From positions 1,000,001 through 1,064,000 of the forward strand of contig BPHZ01000001.1 in the NCBI GenBank assembly GCA_026003835.1: 64,000 nt of DNA, given 5' to 3'. This DNA is from Herpetosiphonaceae bacterium. Lineage in GTDB: Bacteria > Chloroflexota > Chloroflexia > Chloroflexales > Herpetosiphonaceae. Made by a program: the position numbers and the translations under genes. Positions 17,237 to 26,330 of this stretch are shown here, one piece after another (position 1 is the first letter of the stretch; every line of letters begins with the position of its first letter). The notes under the pieces are model-generated. The model had not been told where the DNA came from. It saw only the letters and a program-made list of their open reading frames with translations, and did not search any database.

Positions 17237-18532
17237 TCAGTAGTAGTCGCTATCAGTCGCGATGGCAGAATCCGGCAACTGCTGCGCCGCCGGCTCCTCG
17301 CCGGCAGCGTAGTCCCCTGTTATGAAACTGCTCTCTTGAGCGGCGTGCGGAAGATCGGCGGCGCAGACGATGCGGTTGCGACCGTTCATCTTGGCCTGGT
17401 AGACGGCGACATCGGCGGCGTGGACCAGACTTGTCATCGTCTGGGCATCGTAGGGAAAGCAGGCCAGCCCCAGGCTCATCGTCGCCCGGATCGGCTCGCG
17501 GATCGTTGGCGCGCGGAACGCTTCGGCGATCACAGCCTGCCGAATTCGCTCGGCCACAACCAGCGCTTCCTGGGGCTCAGTTTCCGGCAAGGCGATGGCA
17601 AACTCCTCTCCGCCAAACCGCCCGGCAATATCGTACTCGCGGATCGACTGGCGAATGATCTTGCCGACACCTTTCAGCACGGCATCGCCGGCCAGGTGTC
17701 CATAGGTGTTATTGATATCCCGCAACAGGTCAAGATCGGCCATAATCAGCGCCAGGGGCCGGTGAAAGCGCTGTGCGCGCTCCATCTCGGCCTGAAAGAG
17801 CTGATTAAAATGGCGGGCGTTCCAGAGCTCGGTCTTGCTGTCCGTCTGGGCCTCGTGCTTGAGCTGCGGGATCGTCAGCGCCTGGTAGATCAACACCAGC
17901 GGCGAGAGAACTGGGAGGATCAGCCAGGGGTTGATCAGCCAGAGCACAGCGATGGCATAGCCGAGGCAGAGATTGATAAAATCCGGAACGATCTCGTCGA
18001 TCTGGATCAGATTTCGCCAGGGGATGCCTCGTGCCAGGATGAGGACGATGCCGACCAGCAGATGGTTGATGACCAGGTAGGTGGCTGCCGCAAAGATGGC
18101 GCCTACGACCGAGCTTGCGATGGGAAAGCTGGAGCTGCGCTCCTCCAGCGCCAGGTAGAACCAACGGGCGGCGAAGCTGGCAATAATATGGACCGCGATG
18201 TTAAAGGGCTGGATATACCATTTGCGCAGGTGGGGGCTGTCGATCAGGCGCTCTTTCGCCCATTCGACGACGTGGCAAATAATCTGGAGCAGAACGAAGA
18301 GGAATGGGTGTAGCAGGAGCACAGCCGCGAACTGAAAGATCCTGGTGGCATAGTACAGTTTATGGTTGGGCGCCTCGGCTTTGAACAGCTGGGCCAGCGT
18401 CGCCAGGGTTGTCAATGCAACGAATGTCGGCCACTGTGGGAGCACCCTCTCGGCGCCGGATGTTGATAACCAGATGAGGGTCGCTCCCGCGACGAAAATT
18501 GTGGCAATATACATTCTGGCTCGATACGACAT
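17237..18532 (-). CDS. Membrane diguanylate cyclase (GGDEF)
   Basis: This 431-residue enzyme makes cyclic di-GMP from two GTP. The N-terminal 220 residues hold six to seven helices forming a membrane sensor. The GGDEF domain spans about 235-395: MADLDLLRDINNTYGHLAGD carries the substrate and Mg sites, and GRFGGEEFAIALPE is the active-site loop. The product-inhibition I-site RxxD is present as REYD, exactly five residues before GGEEF, so feedback inhibition is expected. It lies 155 bases downstream of, and on the same strand as, a subtilase gene with a c-di-GMP riboswitch in its leader. The two may share a transcript and a regulatory loop. The C-terminal tail of about 35 residues is acidic. 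Confidence 0.93.
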   Translation of the reverse strand: MSYRARMYIATIFVAGATLIWLSTSGAERVLPQWPTFVALTTLATLAQLFKAEAPNHKLYYATRIFQFAAVLLLHPFLFVLLQIICHVVEWAKERLIDSPHLRKWYIQPFNIAVHIIASFAARWFYLALEERSSSFPIASSVVGAIFAAATYLVINHLLVGIVLILARGIPWRNLIQIDEIVPDFINLCLGYAIAVLWLINPWLILPVLSPLVLIYQALTIPQLKHEAQTDSKTELWNARHFNQLFQAEMERAQRFHRPLALIMADLDLLRDINNTYGHLAGDAVLKGVGKIIRQSIREYDIAGRFGGEEFAIALPETEPQEALVVAERIRQAVIAEAFRAPTIREPIRATMSLGLACFPYDAQTMTSLVHAADVAVYQAKMNGRNRIVCAADLPHAAQESSFITGDYAAGEEPAAQQLPDSAIATDSDYY

Positions 18533-18687
18533 AGATTGTCTCTTTAATCCCCCCGTCCGATGTTAGATGCCGCTGTTTGTCGCCTGGCGCGGCTCGTGGA
18601 CCACCACCGTGCCGATGATGAGGAACGGGGGAGGCGGAAGAGCTTCGCCCCTCCAAACCACCCTATCACTGTTGGGGTGGGCGACCA

Positions 18688-20277
18688 CTAGTCATCCCAG
18701 AAGGTGCTGTCCCAGCTGACCGAGCCCCAGTTGACCGAACCCCAGTTGACCGAACCCCAGTTGACCGAGCCCCAGTTGACGCTGTCCCAGGTCGTGCTGT
18801 TCCAGTTTATTGACTCGCTGCCGGTCATCAGGAGTTTGCTGGCCTGAGTTCCCGTGTTGGCGCTCGTGCTGGTCGTGCCGTTGACGGCGGCGAAGATATC
18901 GAGATAGCCTGCTCCTGCTAGGGCTGGGTTATATGCCGGCCAGATCGCCGGGTCGTCGACGGCTGTGGCTTTGAGGCGATACTTGACCTGGTCAGGTGTG
19001 AGGCCCGGCTCGTCCTGCAACAGCAGCGCTACGGCGCCCGCTACTACCGGTGCAGCCATCGATGTTCCCGACATTCGGAAGTAATTCGCGTCTCCCTCCG
19101 AGTTGTACACAATATGGTCGGGGTGTGTCCTGGGCAGGTAGGCGCCTCTGCTGACCAGCACGCTGACCAGATTAACCCCCGGCGCTACCAGATCCGGCTT
19201 GGCGAAGCCATCGACGGTTAAACCATGGGCAGAAAACGGAGCAACCTGGTCGTCGCCGATATCGGCAGTGCCGCGATCATCGGCGGCGCCGACCGTGATC
19301 ACAAAGGGATCGTTCGCTGGCGGATACAACCCGGAAGTGCCGGCATTGCCCGCAGAGACCACAACGACAATGCCGTTGAACCAGAGGATCTCCGCTGCGG
19401 CGTTGAGCGGGCTGGTGTGATAGGACTCGTTCACGGAGCTGTTGAGCGAGATATTGACGACGCGGATATTGTATCGATCGCGATTCTCGTAGATCCACTG
19501 CAGCCCGGCGACGAGATCCGAGGCTGTTGCGGGTCCATGGTCGCCGCTGACCTTAACGCTGATCAAATTGACCTTGGGCGCTACTCCAATGTAGGCGCCG
19601 CCTGCGCCGGCGCCATCGCCGCCGATGATACCTGCCACGTGTGTACCGTGCCCATAGCGATCGCTGAAATGAACAGTTGATGAGCTGCTCTCATAGATTG
19701 CGACGATGCGCCGGCCACCGGAGAAATCGATCAGCGTTTGTGGATTATGGGGATCTGCAATACCGCTGTCGACGACCGCGACGCCAATCCCCTGGCCCTG
19801 GAGATAGGACTCGGTATTCCAGAGCGTATCGGCGCGAACGGCTTTGATATAGGTATTCTTCAGGTTACTGGTATCGATGCAGAGAGGACATACGTTACGC
19901 TCTGCGGTTTCGACAACAGGAGCGTCAAGCGAGATCCAGCGCACGCCCTCGGCCCGTGCAAGCTGGGCGACGGCACGCCCCGGCAGCACGGCGGCGAAGC
20001 TATTGATGATATGAAGATCGTGTGTGACGCGCCCGCCCAGTGCCGCCACCTGCTGCTCAAGATGGTTGCCGGCGACCTGCTTCTGGACAATGATACCAAT
20101 GATTGTATCCGGGTGCTGTTCTGCCAGCGCTAAGAGGTGCGGCTGCACCTTTGGCCGGGCCAATGTCTGCAATGGCTGCGCTGCGAAGGATACAATCAGC
20201 GTGAGCAATCCCAGGACGGATATGCAGGCGATCCTCCGGCGGGCGGATCGTGCGGGTGAAACGGCGGGATACTGCAT
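18688..20277 (-). CDS. Secreted subtilisin-like serine protease (S8)
   Basis: This 529-residue preproprotein has a signal peptide (residues 1-40, ending near QTLARPK), an I9-like propeptide to about 120, and a peptidase S8 domain with Asp170 (VAVVDSGIADP), His210 (GHGTHVAGI) and Ser406 (GTSMAAP). After the domain comes a linker and a C-terminal run of five-residue repeats, consensus SVNWG, seen in some secreted Chloroflexota subtilases and possibly used for surface attachment. I chose ATG 20277 because AAAGGAGG lies 8 bases upstream. The longer in-frame ATG at 20487 is rejected because the 210 bases between the two starts hold a riboswitch and terminator. Expression is therefore probably set by c-di-GMP. 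Confidence 0.93.
   Translation of the reverse strand: MQYPAVSPARSARRRIACISVLGLLTLIVSFAAQPLQTLARPKVQPHLLALAEQHPDTIIGIIVQKQVAGNHLEQQVAALGGRVTHDLHIINSFAAVLPGRAVAQLARAEGVRWISLDAPVVETAERNVCPLCIDTSNLKNTYIKAVRADTLWNTESYLQGQGIGVAVVDSGIADPHNPQTLIDFSGGRRIVAIYESSSSTVHFSDRYGHGTHVAGIIGGDGAGAGGAYIGVAPKVNLISVKVSGDHGPATASDLVAGLQWIYENRDRYNIRVVNISLNSSVNESYHTSPLNAAAEILWFNGIVVVVSAGNAGTSGLYPPANDPFVITVGAADDRGTADIGDDQVAPFSAHGLTVDGFAKPDLVAPGVNLVSVLVSRGAYLPRTHPDHIVYNSEGDANYFRMSGTSMAAPVVAGAVALLLQDEPGLTPDQVKYRLKATAVDDPAIWPAYNPALAGAGYLDIFAAVNGTTSTSANTGTQASKLLMTGSESINWNSTTWDSVNWGSVNWGSVNWGSVNWGSVSWDSTFWDD
18721..18780 (-). repeat. Four 15-base tandem repeats encoding SVNWG-type units
   Basis: Four perfect-register 15-base units (18721-18735, 18736-18750, 18751-18765, 18766-18780) differ only at one A/G position. 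They encode the repeated pentapeptide near the protease C-terminus; more degenerate units flank them. Their near identity suggests recent slippage, so the copy number may vary between strains. Confidence 0.9.
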
Positions 20278-20328
20278 GCGTGCCGCCTCCTTTGGGTGTG
20301 TTGTACGGTAGAACGGGTGCCGGGGAAT

Positions 20329-20357
20329 AAAAAAACCGGCCCCACGGGTGGAGCCGG
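20329..20357 (-). terminator. Rho-independent terminator in the protease leader
   Basis: On the minus strand a GC-rich hairpin (outer arms CCGGC and GCCGG, 20336-20357) is followed by seven U (20329-20335). It lies between the c-di-GMP aptamer and the protease start at 20277, the standard layout of a transcription-terminating riboswitch. Confidence 0.85.
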
Positions 20358-20385
20358 GCTGGGGGTGGTGTGACGTCAACGTTGA

Positions 20386-20466
20386 GACGGCAACCCGGCT
20401 ATCCTGATGGCGCGACCAGGACCCGTGGCTTTGCGCCCCCACCTTACGATGGGTTTGCCCTTTTTC
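20386..20466 (-). promoter_or_regulatory. Cyclic di-GMP-I riboswitch (GEMM-I)
   Basis: The minus strand carries the conserved GEMM-I core in order: GGGCAAACC, a GUAA-type tetraloop stem, GGGGCGCAAAGCCACGGG, a variable stem whose arms are GUCCUG and CAGGAU, then AGCCGGGUUGCC. These match the known c-di-GMP-I aptamer, including the GCAAAGCC segment and the tetraloop-receptor side. It is followed by a terminator and the subtilase gene. Established knowledge: this aptamer class senses c-di-GMP; whether binding turns this copy on or off cannot be read directly. A diguanylate cyclase gene lies downstream of the protease. Confidence 0.93.
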
Positions 20467-20490
20467 GCTCATGAGATGCGTGTGCAATAT

Positions 20491-20519
20491 ATTGTAACAT
20501 TTAGCGCAATAGATGTGAA
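20491..20519 (-). promoter_or_regulatory. Sigma-70-type promoter of the riboswitch-protease transcript
   Basis: On the minus strand, TTCACA (20514-20519) and TACAAT (20491-20496) are separated by exactly 17 bases in an AT-rich tract. The expected start near 20484 is about 18 bases before the aptamer. Confidence 0.65.
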
Positions 20520-20646
20520 GAGGTGAGAAGATGAGAGTGTTTTAATCTAATTGTTACTTTTTATAGAAAAATGACCAGATAGAGTTTGAGCTGGGAAAAA
20601 AATAACCTGTGCGCTTTACGATGGGGCCAGACGAGCAGCGGGATAG

Positions 20647-22653
20647 CTATCGAATGGTTAGTATAGTGAGCATGGGACCGGAAATCGAGTCTCCGTGCGA
20701 GGTCTGAGGCACCAGGGAGTTGCCGCTGACGGCATCGTAGAGACCAATCTTCAGCTGATACTGCCCTGGCGGCAGCGGCGGCAGCACAAGGTCGGCCCGG
20801 TCGATGACCAGCTCCCCCTGGCGCCAGCGTGAGGTCGGGTAATCGCCGTAGCGCAGCGGGAGATCGCGCTGGGCCACCCGCTCCCCGGTCTGATTTATGA
20901 CATGGATGAACAGGGTGTAGTCGACGGCTACAGGAGCGAGCGCCCGCCAGTACATATTGATTTGAAGTGACTGGCCGGCAGCCAGCTCGTGAACGTTCGC
21001 GCCCTCCAGCGGTGTAATCCGGGAGCGAGGCTCGCCGGCCTGCATCTCATAGCCCAGAAGCTCGATGATCTCTCCAAAGCGCACTCGCTGGCGCACAAAG
21101 GGGATGCGTTCCGGATGCTCCCCTAGATCAAGGATCGCGCCGCCGGGACCCGGCTGTACACCCAGGCGTCTCTCAGGATAGATGCGCAGCACTTCGGCCT
21201 GATCGAGAAGCTGCTGATAGAGCGCCGGGTCATCGCCCTGGCGGTGGTCGCTATTGAGCACCAGGTAACGAAAGCCTCTGGAGCGAAACCAATCGATGGA
21301 ATGCTCTGTGATGCGCTCGACAGGCAGCACGGCGGGGTCTCCGGCCCATTGGACGGGGTTCATCTCTACAGCGCTTAGCATCCCGCGTGGAAGCGTCTGC
21401 AGAAACTCAGCGGCATCGGCCATTGTGAAAGGGCGGCTCCAGTAGCGAAGCAGCCAGCGTGTTTCAAGCGCCTGGGGTACAATTAGCGCCAGTGTGACAG
21501 CGCAAAGGGTAAGGCGGCGCACAGATGCCTTTTTGAGGAAATCTGCTATCGCGACGGCGCTCATCGCCGCGATAAGGATAAGCAGGGGTATGATCGGCAT
21601 CAGGTTGCGTGTAAAATGAACCGATTGTAGGAGCAGCACCAGGAGTGTAGGGATGACCGCGCCGAGCAGGAGCAGTACAGATCTCCCCGGCAGGCGCACG
21701 AGGAGTAACGGCAGACCAAACGCGGTGATGATCGCTCCTGATGGCATCAATGCCTTTGTCCAAAAAAAGGCGGCGTATTCGCCAAGCTGCCACTTGCCGG
21801 TAAAATCGCCATGGCTGCCACTTGCATAATGGACAGCGTTGAAGCGCAGATCGGCGATAAAGTGCGGCCAATCCAGCAGCGCGTATGGAGTCGTGGCGAG
21901 GAAGGCCACCAGCGCGGCAGCGGCGCCGGCGATCAGCCGCGGCAGCGCCCTCACACTGCGCTCTCTCCAGGCCAGCGCATGGGCGACGATGAGCGCCAGA
22001 GCAACCATCCCCGCCTGATATTTTGTGCTGGCAGCCAGCCCTGCCATTGCTCCCGCAAAGATATAGTGGCGCCAGTGTTGATCGGTTCTGATGCCTGAAG
22101 CACCAATGAGCGTCAACACCACCCAGAGGCCCGTCGGCACATCATTGGTGACATAATGGCTATGCTCCACATGGAAGGGGGCCACCATCAGCACCAGTGC
22201 TGCGAGAAGGCCGGCGCGCCAGTCGGAGAGCCTGCGGCCAAGCACGTAGAGTGCGGGGACCGTCAGCGCGCCAAGGATCGCCGTAACGGCTCTGAACCAG
22301 ATGAAAAGATTGGGGATGGTGGTAAAGAAATGGGTTGTGACCGGCAAGTCCTGCGGCGATCCGCTGATATGCTGATCCACCCCAAGCCAGAGGTAGACTT
22401 GCATGACAGCGGCTCGCAGGTAGAAGGGCAGCGATGGATAGAGGAAAAAATGCGGGTTTGGATCGCCGCTCCGCATAGCGCGCAGAACGGTATCGACCAG
22501 GACCGGCTCATCCGGATGTTCCACATATGGGAGGCTCCAATCCAACGCCCAGACGCGCAGGACGAGAGCAGCCAGGAAGAGCGCCGGGAGTAACCAGCGG
22601 ACATGGTTATCGCACGCTTTGCGGATGACCGCAGCGGCATGGATGTTGGACAT
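20647..22653 (-). CDS. GT39-type membrane glycosyltransferase (ArnT/PMT-like)
   Basis: This is a 668-residue polytopic membrane protein. The first 430 residues hold about 12 helices with the acidic luminal motif EHPDEPVLVD after the first helix, the catalytic Asp/Glu loop of dolichyl- or polyprenyl-phosphate-sugar-dependent transferases, and FFLYPSLPFYLR in the next loop. The C-terminal about 240 residues form an extracytoplasmic domain with beta-rich segments such as SLQINMYWRALAPVAVDYTLFIHV. It probably transfers a lipid-linked sugar to a surface glycan or protein. It is monocistronic; the acceptor is unknown. Confidence 0.8.
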   Translation of the reverse strand: MSNIHAAAVIRKACDNHVRWLLPALFLAALVLRVWALDWSLPYVEHPDEPVLVDTVLRAMRSGDPNPHFFLYPSLPFYLRAAVMQVYLWLGVDQHISGSPQDLPVTTHFFTTIPNLFIWFRAVTAILGALTVPALYVLGRRLSDWRAGLLAALVLMVAPFHVEHSHYVTNDVPTGLWVVLTLIGASGIRTDQHWRHYIFAGAMAGLAASTKYQAGMVALALIVAHALAWRERSVRALPRLIAGAAAALVAFLATTPYALLDWPHFIADLRFNAVHYASGSHGDFTGKWQLGEYAAFFWTKALMPSGAIITAFGLPLLLVRLPGRSVLLLLGAVIPTLLVLLLQSVHFTRNLMPIIPLLILIAAMSAVAIADFLKKASVRRLTLCAVTLALIVPQALETRWLLRYWSRPFTMADAAEFLQTLPRGMLSAVEMNPVQWAGDPAVLPVERITEHSIDWFRSRGFRYLVLNSDHRQGDDPALYQQLLDQAEVLRIYPERRLGVQPGPGGAILDLGEHPERIPFVRQRVRFGEIIELLGYEMQAGEPRSRITPLEGANVHELAAGQSLQINMYWRALAPVAVDYTLFIHVINQTGERVAQRDLPLRYGDYPTSRWRQGELVIDRADLVLPPLPPGQYQLKIGLYDAVSGNSLVPQTSHGDSISGPMLTILTIR

Positions 22654-22787
22654 ATTGCTGCAGGTTGCTTATCGGCAAAATGATGCCATAGTGAAACGTA
22701 ATGCAACGACGCGAAGCAGAGCTGCAAGCAGAGCATGCCGCTTCAGTCAGTAGTATTATACTGCATGGTGGCCGGCGTCGAGTCAGG

Positions 22788-24202
22788 GGGAGCAATCAAG
22801 AGTTGTCATGGCGACGAGGCGCGCCGCTCCTCCGCATGGCGGGTGTGGAAGGCGGCCCATTGGTCCCGCGCATGGCGTTTGCGCCGCCAGGGAGGCACGG
22901 CCCGTTCCCGCTCCAGCTCCGCTTTGACTTGGGCCACCCCCTCGGCCGCTGTCACCCGCGCCGCGCGGGTGACAGCGGCCGAGACGCCGACACCGCGGCC
23001 ACTCCGGCTCGCTCCACGGGCTGCCGTCGCACATAGCCCCGCTGTCGCATAGGGCGCTGCGTCACCGCCTCCGCCCACCGCCCGCTTTTCAACAGCGCCC
23101 GCAACACGGCCACCGCTTCGGCCCCCCGCCGCCTCTCAGATCATCCCCGGCCCTTTCAGCCGCGCGCTCACCAGCTGTTTCCACGCGCTTTCCACGCTGC
23201 CGCTCCCTACCTGCACGCCCCGCGCGCGAGAGGCGGCATCGTCCATGCGCCCCTGGTGCGTGGTGTAGGAGCTGATCGCGGCTTCGACCGCCTCCCCCGC
23301 CGCCCGCTGTTCCGCCAACACCGCCAGCACTTCCGCCTCCTTGCCGGCCCAGAGTACCTCCAACTGGTCATGCGCCCAGCGCGCCCGGGAGGGATGTTCC
23401 GGGCCCCAGATCGCGCTGGCAGCGGCCCCCAGGTACTGGCTGGCGTGCTACCAATCCAGGATCTGCATGGCCTGCGGGAAGAGCTCATCTGCGATCTTCC
23501 AAATCCAGTGCGCCCCATCGCCGAGCACTACCACCTCGTCGGCTTTGAGCACACTCCGGCGGGCCGCCTCGTACCAGCGGTGCCAGCCAACGGTCTCCGC
23601 CTCAGCCAGCGCCACCACATAGCTCAGCTGCTGGGCGTGAATCGCGAGCCGTTCCGGACGCTGGCCGTCCGGGCGGAGGTGCGTGGTGTAACAGCAGCCG
23701 ACCTTGATCTCGCTCCAGCCCTGCTCATGCAGGTGGGCCAGCACGCCATCCATCAGCACACAGAGCCGCGACGGGGGCGGGGTGGGTGACGCGGGCGGCG
23801 GGGTGCCCGCCTGGAGCAGGCGCCCCTGCTGTGCCTGCTGGGCCACGACCGCGGCGCCCAGCGTGGCGGTGGCGTCGCGCACGGTGGTGGGCGAGACGTG
23901 GACCAAGGTGAGGCGTTTGAGCACGGTAGCCGCCTCGGCAAAGGACTCCTGGGTGGTGCCGAGCAGGGCGAGGAGGTGGTCCAGGCCGGCGCTGCGGCTA
24001 CCGGCGCAGATCTGGAGTTGGGCGTCGGCGGGGGCGTGCCCCTGGCGGCAGGCCGCACAGAGATAGGAGGGCCGGGTGATGGTGAGGGGCCCGAGCAGCG
24101 TGGTGACGGTGGCGGGGCGGCAGTGCTGAAAGTGGGCGCGCTGGCCGTATCCTACCACGTCCGGAGGAGATTCTTCGTTTCTGACAACTCTTGATTGCTC
24201 CC
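22788..24202 (-). mobile_element. ISKra4-type element with perfect 21-bp terminal inverted repeats
   Basis: Bases 22788-22808 and 24182-24202 are perfect 21-bp inverted copies of each other (outer GGGAGCAATC). They bound 1415 bases that hold a degenerate ISKra4-family transposase on the minus strand. No target-site duplication was recognised. The region is very GC-rich at its left side, with a local palindrome CGCCGCGCGGGTGACAGCGG-like stretch near 22950. Confidence 0.75.
23136..24170 (-). pseudogene. ISKra4-family transposase, interrupted by an in-frame stop
   Basis: This is a DDE-type transposase remnant. The first part (24170 to 23448) has the Cys-pair domain LCAACRQGH and LCVLMDGVLAHLHE, the first catalytic Asp region, then VVVLGDGAHWIWKIADELFP, the second Asp. 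It stops at TAG directly after QILDW; the next codons restore HASQYLGAAASAIW, and coding continues to VGSGSVESAWKQLVSARLKG, the usual end region with the catalytic Glu. Beyond 23136 a further frameshift blurs the C-terminus. The N-terminal about 90 residues of the family are not seen, so the copy is inactive. Confidence 0.8.
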
Positions 24203-24281
24203 GTCGGCAGTTGGAGCTGGCGCAGAAATATGGTAGAGTCCATGGTGCACCTTTCTTGGCTGATGGGAGTTAGCGCATCCA

Positions 24282-25835
24282 TCATACCAGGGAAGGTGTT
24301 CCTATACTATCGACGACTTTGTACATGCCCTGCCGGTGCTGCTCACCGCTGTGGCGGAGCAGCGTCCACAGGCCGGGCAGCCGCGCCTCCGCATCCGCTT
24401 GAACCGTTTGGGCAGCGGGGAGCGGGGCGTTCACGCCGTTCGTCCAGCCGGCCTCGGGCCGCATGTGCCGGGCCAGCGCCAGGCCGGCCTGAGATCGCGG
24501 TCGTCTGCGCGGGACAACACAGCCAACGCGAGTGGCCTTTCTCTGCGCAGTGGATGCCCGTCATCCAGACGCCGGCGCAGCCAGGTCAGGTCGGCCGCCA
24601 GGCCCGAGGGCAGAGCTGGCGCCAGCGCCAGTGCGCGAATGGCGCTGGTGAAGGTCGACGGGTGCAGCAGCATGCTTGCGGCGAGCGCCAGCCATCCGCC
24701 AGCGGGCTGGAGCGCGACTAACGCCGCGCACACAACCTGCCGCAGCGCCTCCTCGCGCCGCCGGTGGCATTGGAGCAGCCGCTCGGTCAGGATCAGCACG
24801 CTCATGGCGCTGGGACGATCGCGACAAAACTGCACGGCCCGCATCTGGGCCGCGGGGCGGCCTGCAGCCAGCAGCTGCACCTGGAGGGCCGGGAACGGCT
24901 GGCCGAGGGCCTGCCAGATTGGCAGGTGCGGCAGGATGGACGTCGGGCGCGGGGCAGGGAGCGGGCGCGCGGGGCGCTGCGGCTCGTCCTCAGGGAGCCA
25001 GCGCGGGCGGCGGGTCAGCGCGGTCGGCTGGGGCCGCTGCCGCACGCGGGCCGCCGTGACGGCGGCTGGGCCGAGCTGGAGGCGCTCGTCGCGCAGGGAT
25101 GCCACGGCGTGGCCGGTTTGGAGCAGGGCGAGCAGGCCGGGCACATGCCGCTGGACATAGCGTTGGGCGGCGGCCACGGCGGCGGCCTCGACCGGCGGAG
25201 CGCCCGCGCGTTGGGGGCCGGAGCGCCAGCGCGACCGTCAACCCGGCTGTGATGTCGCGAAGAGCAAGGCGCTGGCATGCTTCGATGACGGCAGCGAGGG
25301 CGCCGGTCTCTTGCTGTGGCTGGCTGCCCAGCCGCGTGCGCTGCTGGGCGATGGTCTGCGCAGCGGCGAGATCGCCAGTCCGTTTGAGGGTTGCGGCAAG
25401 GGCGGTAACAATCTCCGGCGTACAGTGCGTCGGCGCCGCCAGGAGTGCGCTCAGGACAATCAAGCTCGGTCGAAGGCCGGTCGGGGATCGTCCGCGGGAT
25501 GCGAGATCCCGCAGAGCGGGCCGGGCGGCGTGGCCGGACGGAGCGCGGAGCACCGCGCCAGCCAGCGTGAGCAGGTCATTGCTGGGTGGGGCTGGGCGCG
25601 GCGGTCTGACGCCGCGCAGCCCTGGGCGAGACGTAGCTGTGTGCAACGAAGTTCCTCCCGGTAGGCGTACTGTGTGTCGGCAGCAGGCTGGGTTGCACGC
25701 CCGCTGCCGACACACGCGGAAAACCGTTGGTTCATGCAAAGGGGCTCTGAACGCCGGCGCACTGGCCTGGCAGGCGGCGCCGGCATGGTCACCTCCTTTC
25801 AAACAACAGGTAGAACCGTTCATGGTATGAGCCAT
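24282..25835 (-). pseudogene. Unrecognised decayed coding region
   Basis: Two overlapping minus-strand frames (25835-24990, then 25177-24431) give protein-like sequence with many Ala/Leu/Arg helices, for example SLIVLSALLAAPTHCTPEIVT and LALRDITAGLTVALALRPP, then HVPGLLALLQTGHAVASLRDE. A third frame (24464-24282) may hold the end. Joining them needs at least two shifts, near 25170 and 24440. I recognise no family; it could be a helical-repeat protein. The opposite strand also has long open frames because of the high GC, so even the strand is uncertain. It sits between an ISKra4-type element and the AT-rich region before the regulator at 26.3 kb. Confidence 0.35.
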
Positions 25836-26330
25836 AGTCCAAAAGCGTGGCTAGGGCGATGTTAAGGTGCTCTCCGATGAACGGAGTGTGCCTGCGCTGG
25901 TGCAGAACACAACAGGTATGGAGCGTGGGACTGTCACTGCGGGGATCCGCAGCGCGCATTTACGTCAGGTCCTCCTTCAACGTGATTGCATTCTAAAAAA
26001 AAACTGGCAGCTCTTTCTACAGAAAACTATAGTCAAACTTTAGAGAATACTTTAGGGTTTTCGATCCTCCATCCTAAAGCGCTTGGGCCAAGACAAAAAA
26101 ACACGGCAAAGGGCTCGTTCGGGTCTTGCGCAGAGTCGCCTGAGAGAGCAGGAATACCGCCATAGGTACACTGAGGAATTTCCTCAGTGTACCTATGATT
26201 GGCTGTTTGCAGTGGGGATCGTCGATTCTAGAGAGATCTGGTCGAAGGATTTAGATACCTACATACAACTATGATAGAATGTAGACTTGCTGTTTGCGAG
26301 GCAATCCAACCAGCCAAGCTGAGATGATGG
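25836..26330. other. AT-rich intergenic region without a clear gene
   Basis: GC content drops sharply after about 25990. The region holds an A9 run, several TTTAG-type promoter-like tracts and a strong palindrome at 26161-26197. A 63-codon plus-strand frame (26083-26274) contains the palindrome and has no recognisable features, so I do not call it a gene. Confidence 0.5.
26161..26197. repeat. Perfect palindrome with 18-base arms
   Basis: Arms 26161-26178 and 26180-26197 are perfectly complementary around one T. The left arm begins CATAGGTACACTGAGGAA. It lies about 135 bases before the regulator gene at 26331. It could be an operator for a dimeric regulator, or a hairpin in the leader RNA; there is no U-run after it, so a terminator is less likely. 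Confidence 0.8.

Noticed and set aside
18721..18780. Short regular repeats as a possible CRISPR array
   Set aside because: The units are 15 bases, directly adjacent without spacers, and encode a protein repeat.
22940..23000. Strong inverted repeat near the left end of the ISKra4-type element as an independent terminator
   Set aside because: It lies inside the mobile element, downstream of the decayed transposase, and has no U-run.
24336..25830. Plus-strand open frames of 243-274 codons opposite the decayed unknown gene
   Set aside because: Arg/Ala/Gly-biased composition typical of antisense of GC-rich genes; no motif. The minus strand looks more protein-like, though with low confidence.
26083..26274. 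63-codon frame containing the palindrome
   Set aside because: No homology recognised, no ribosome site, and the palindrome gives it its odd middle sequence; treated as intergenic.
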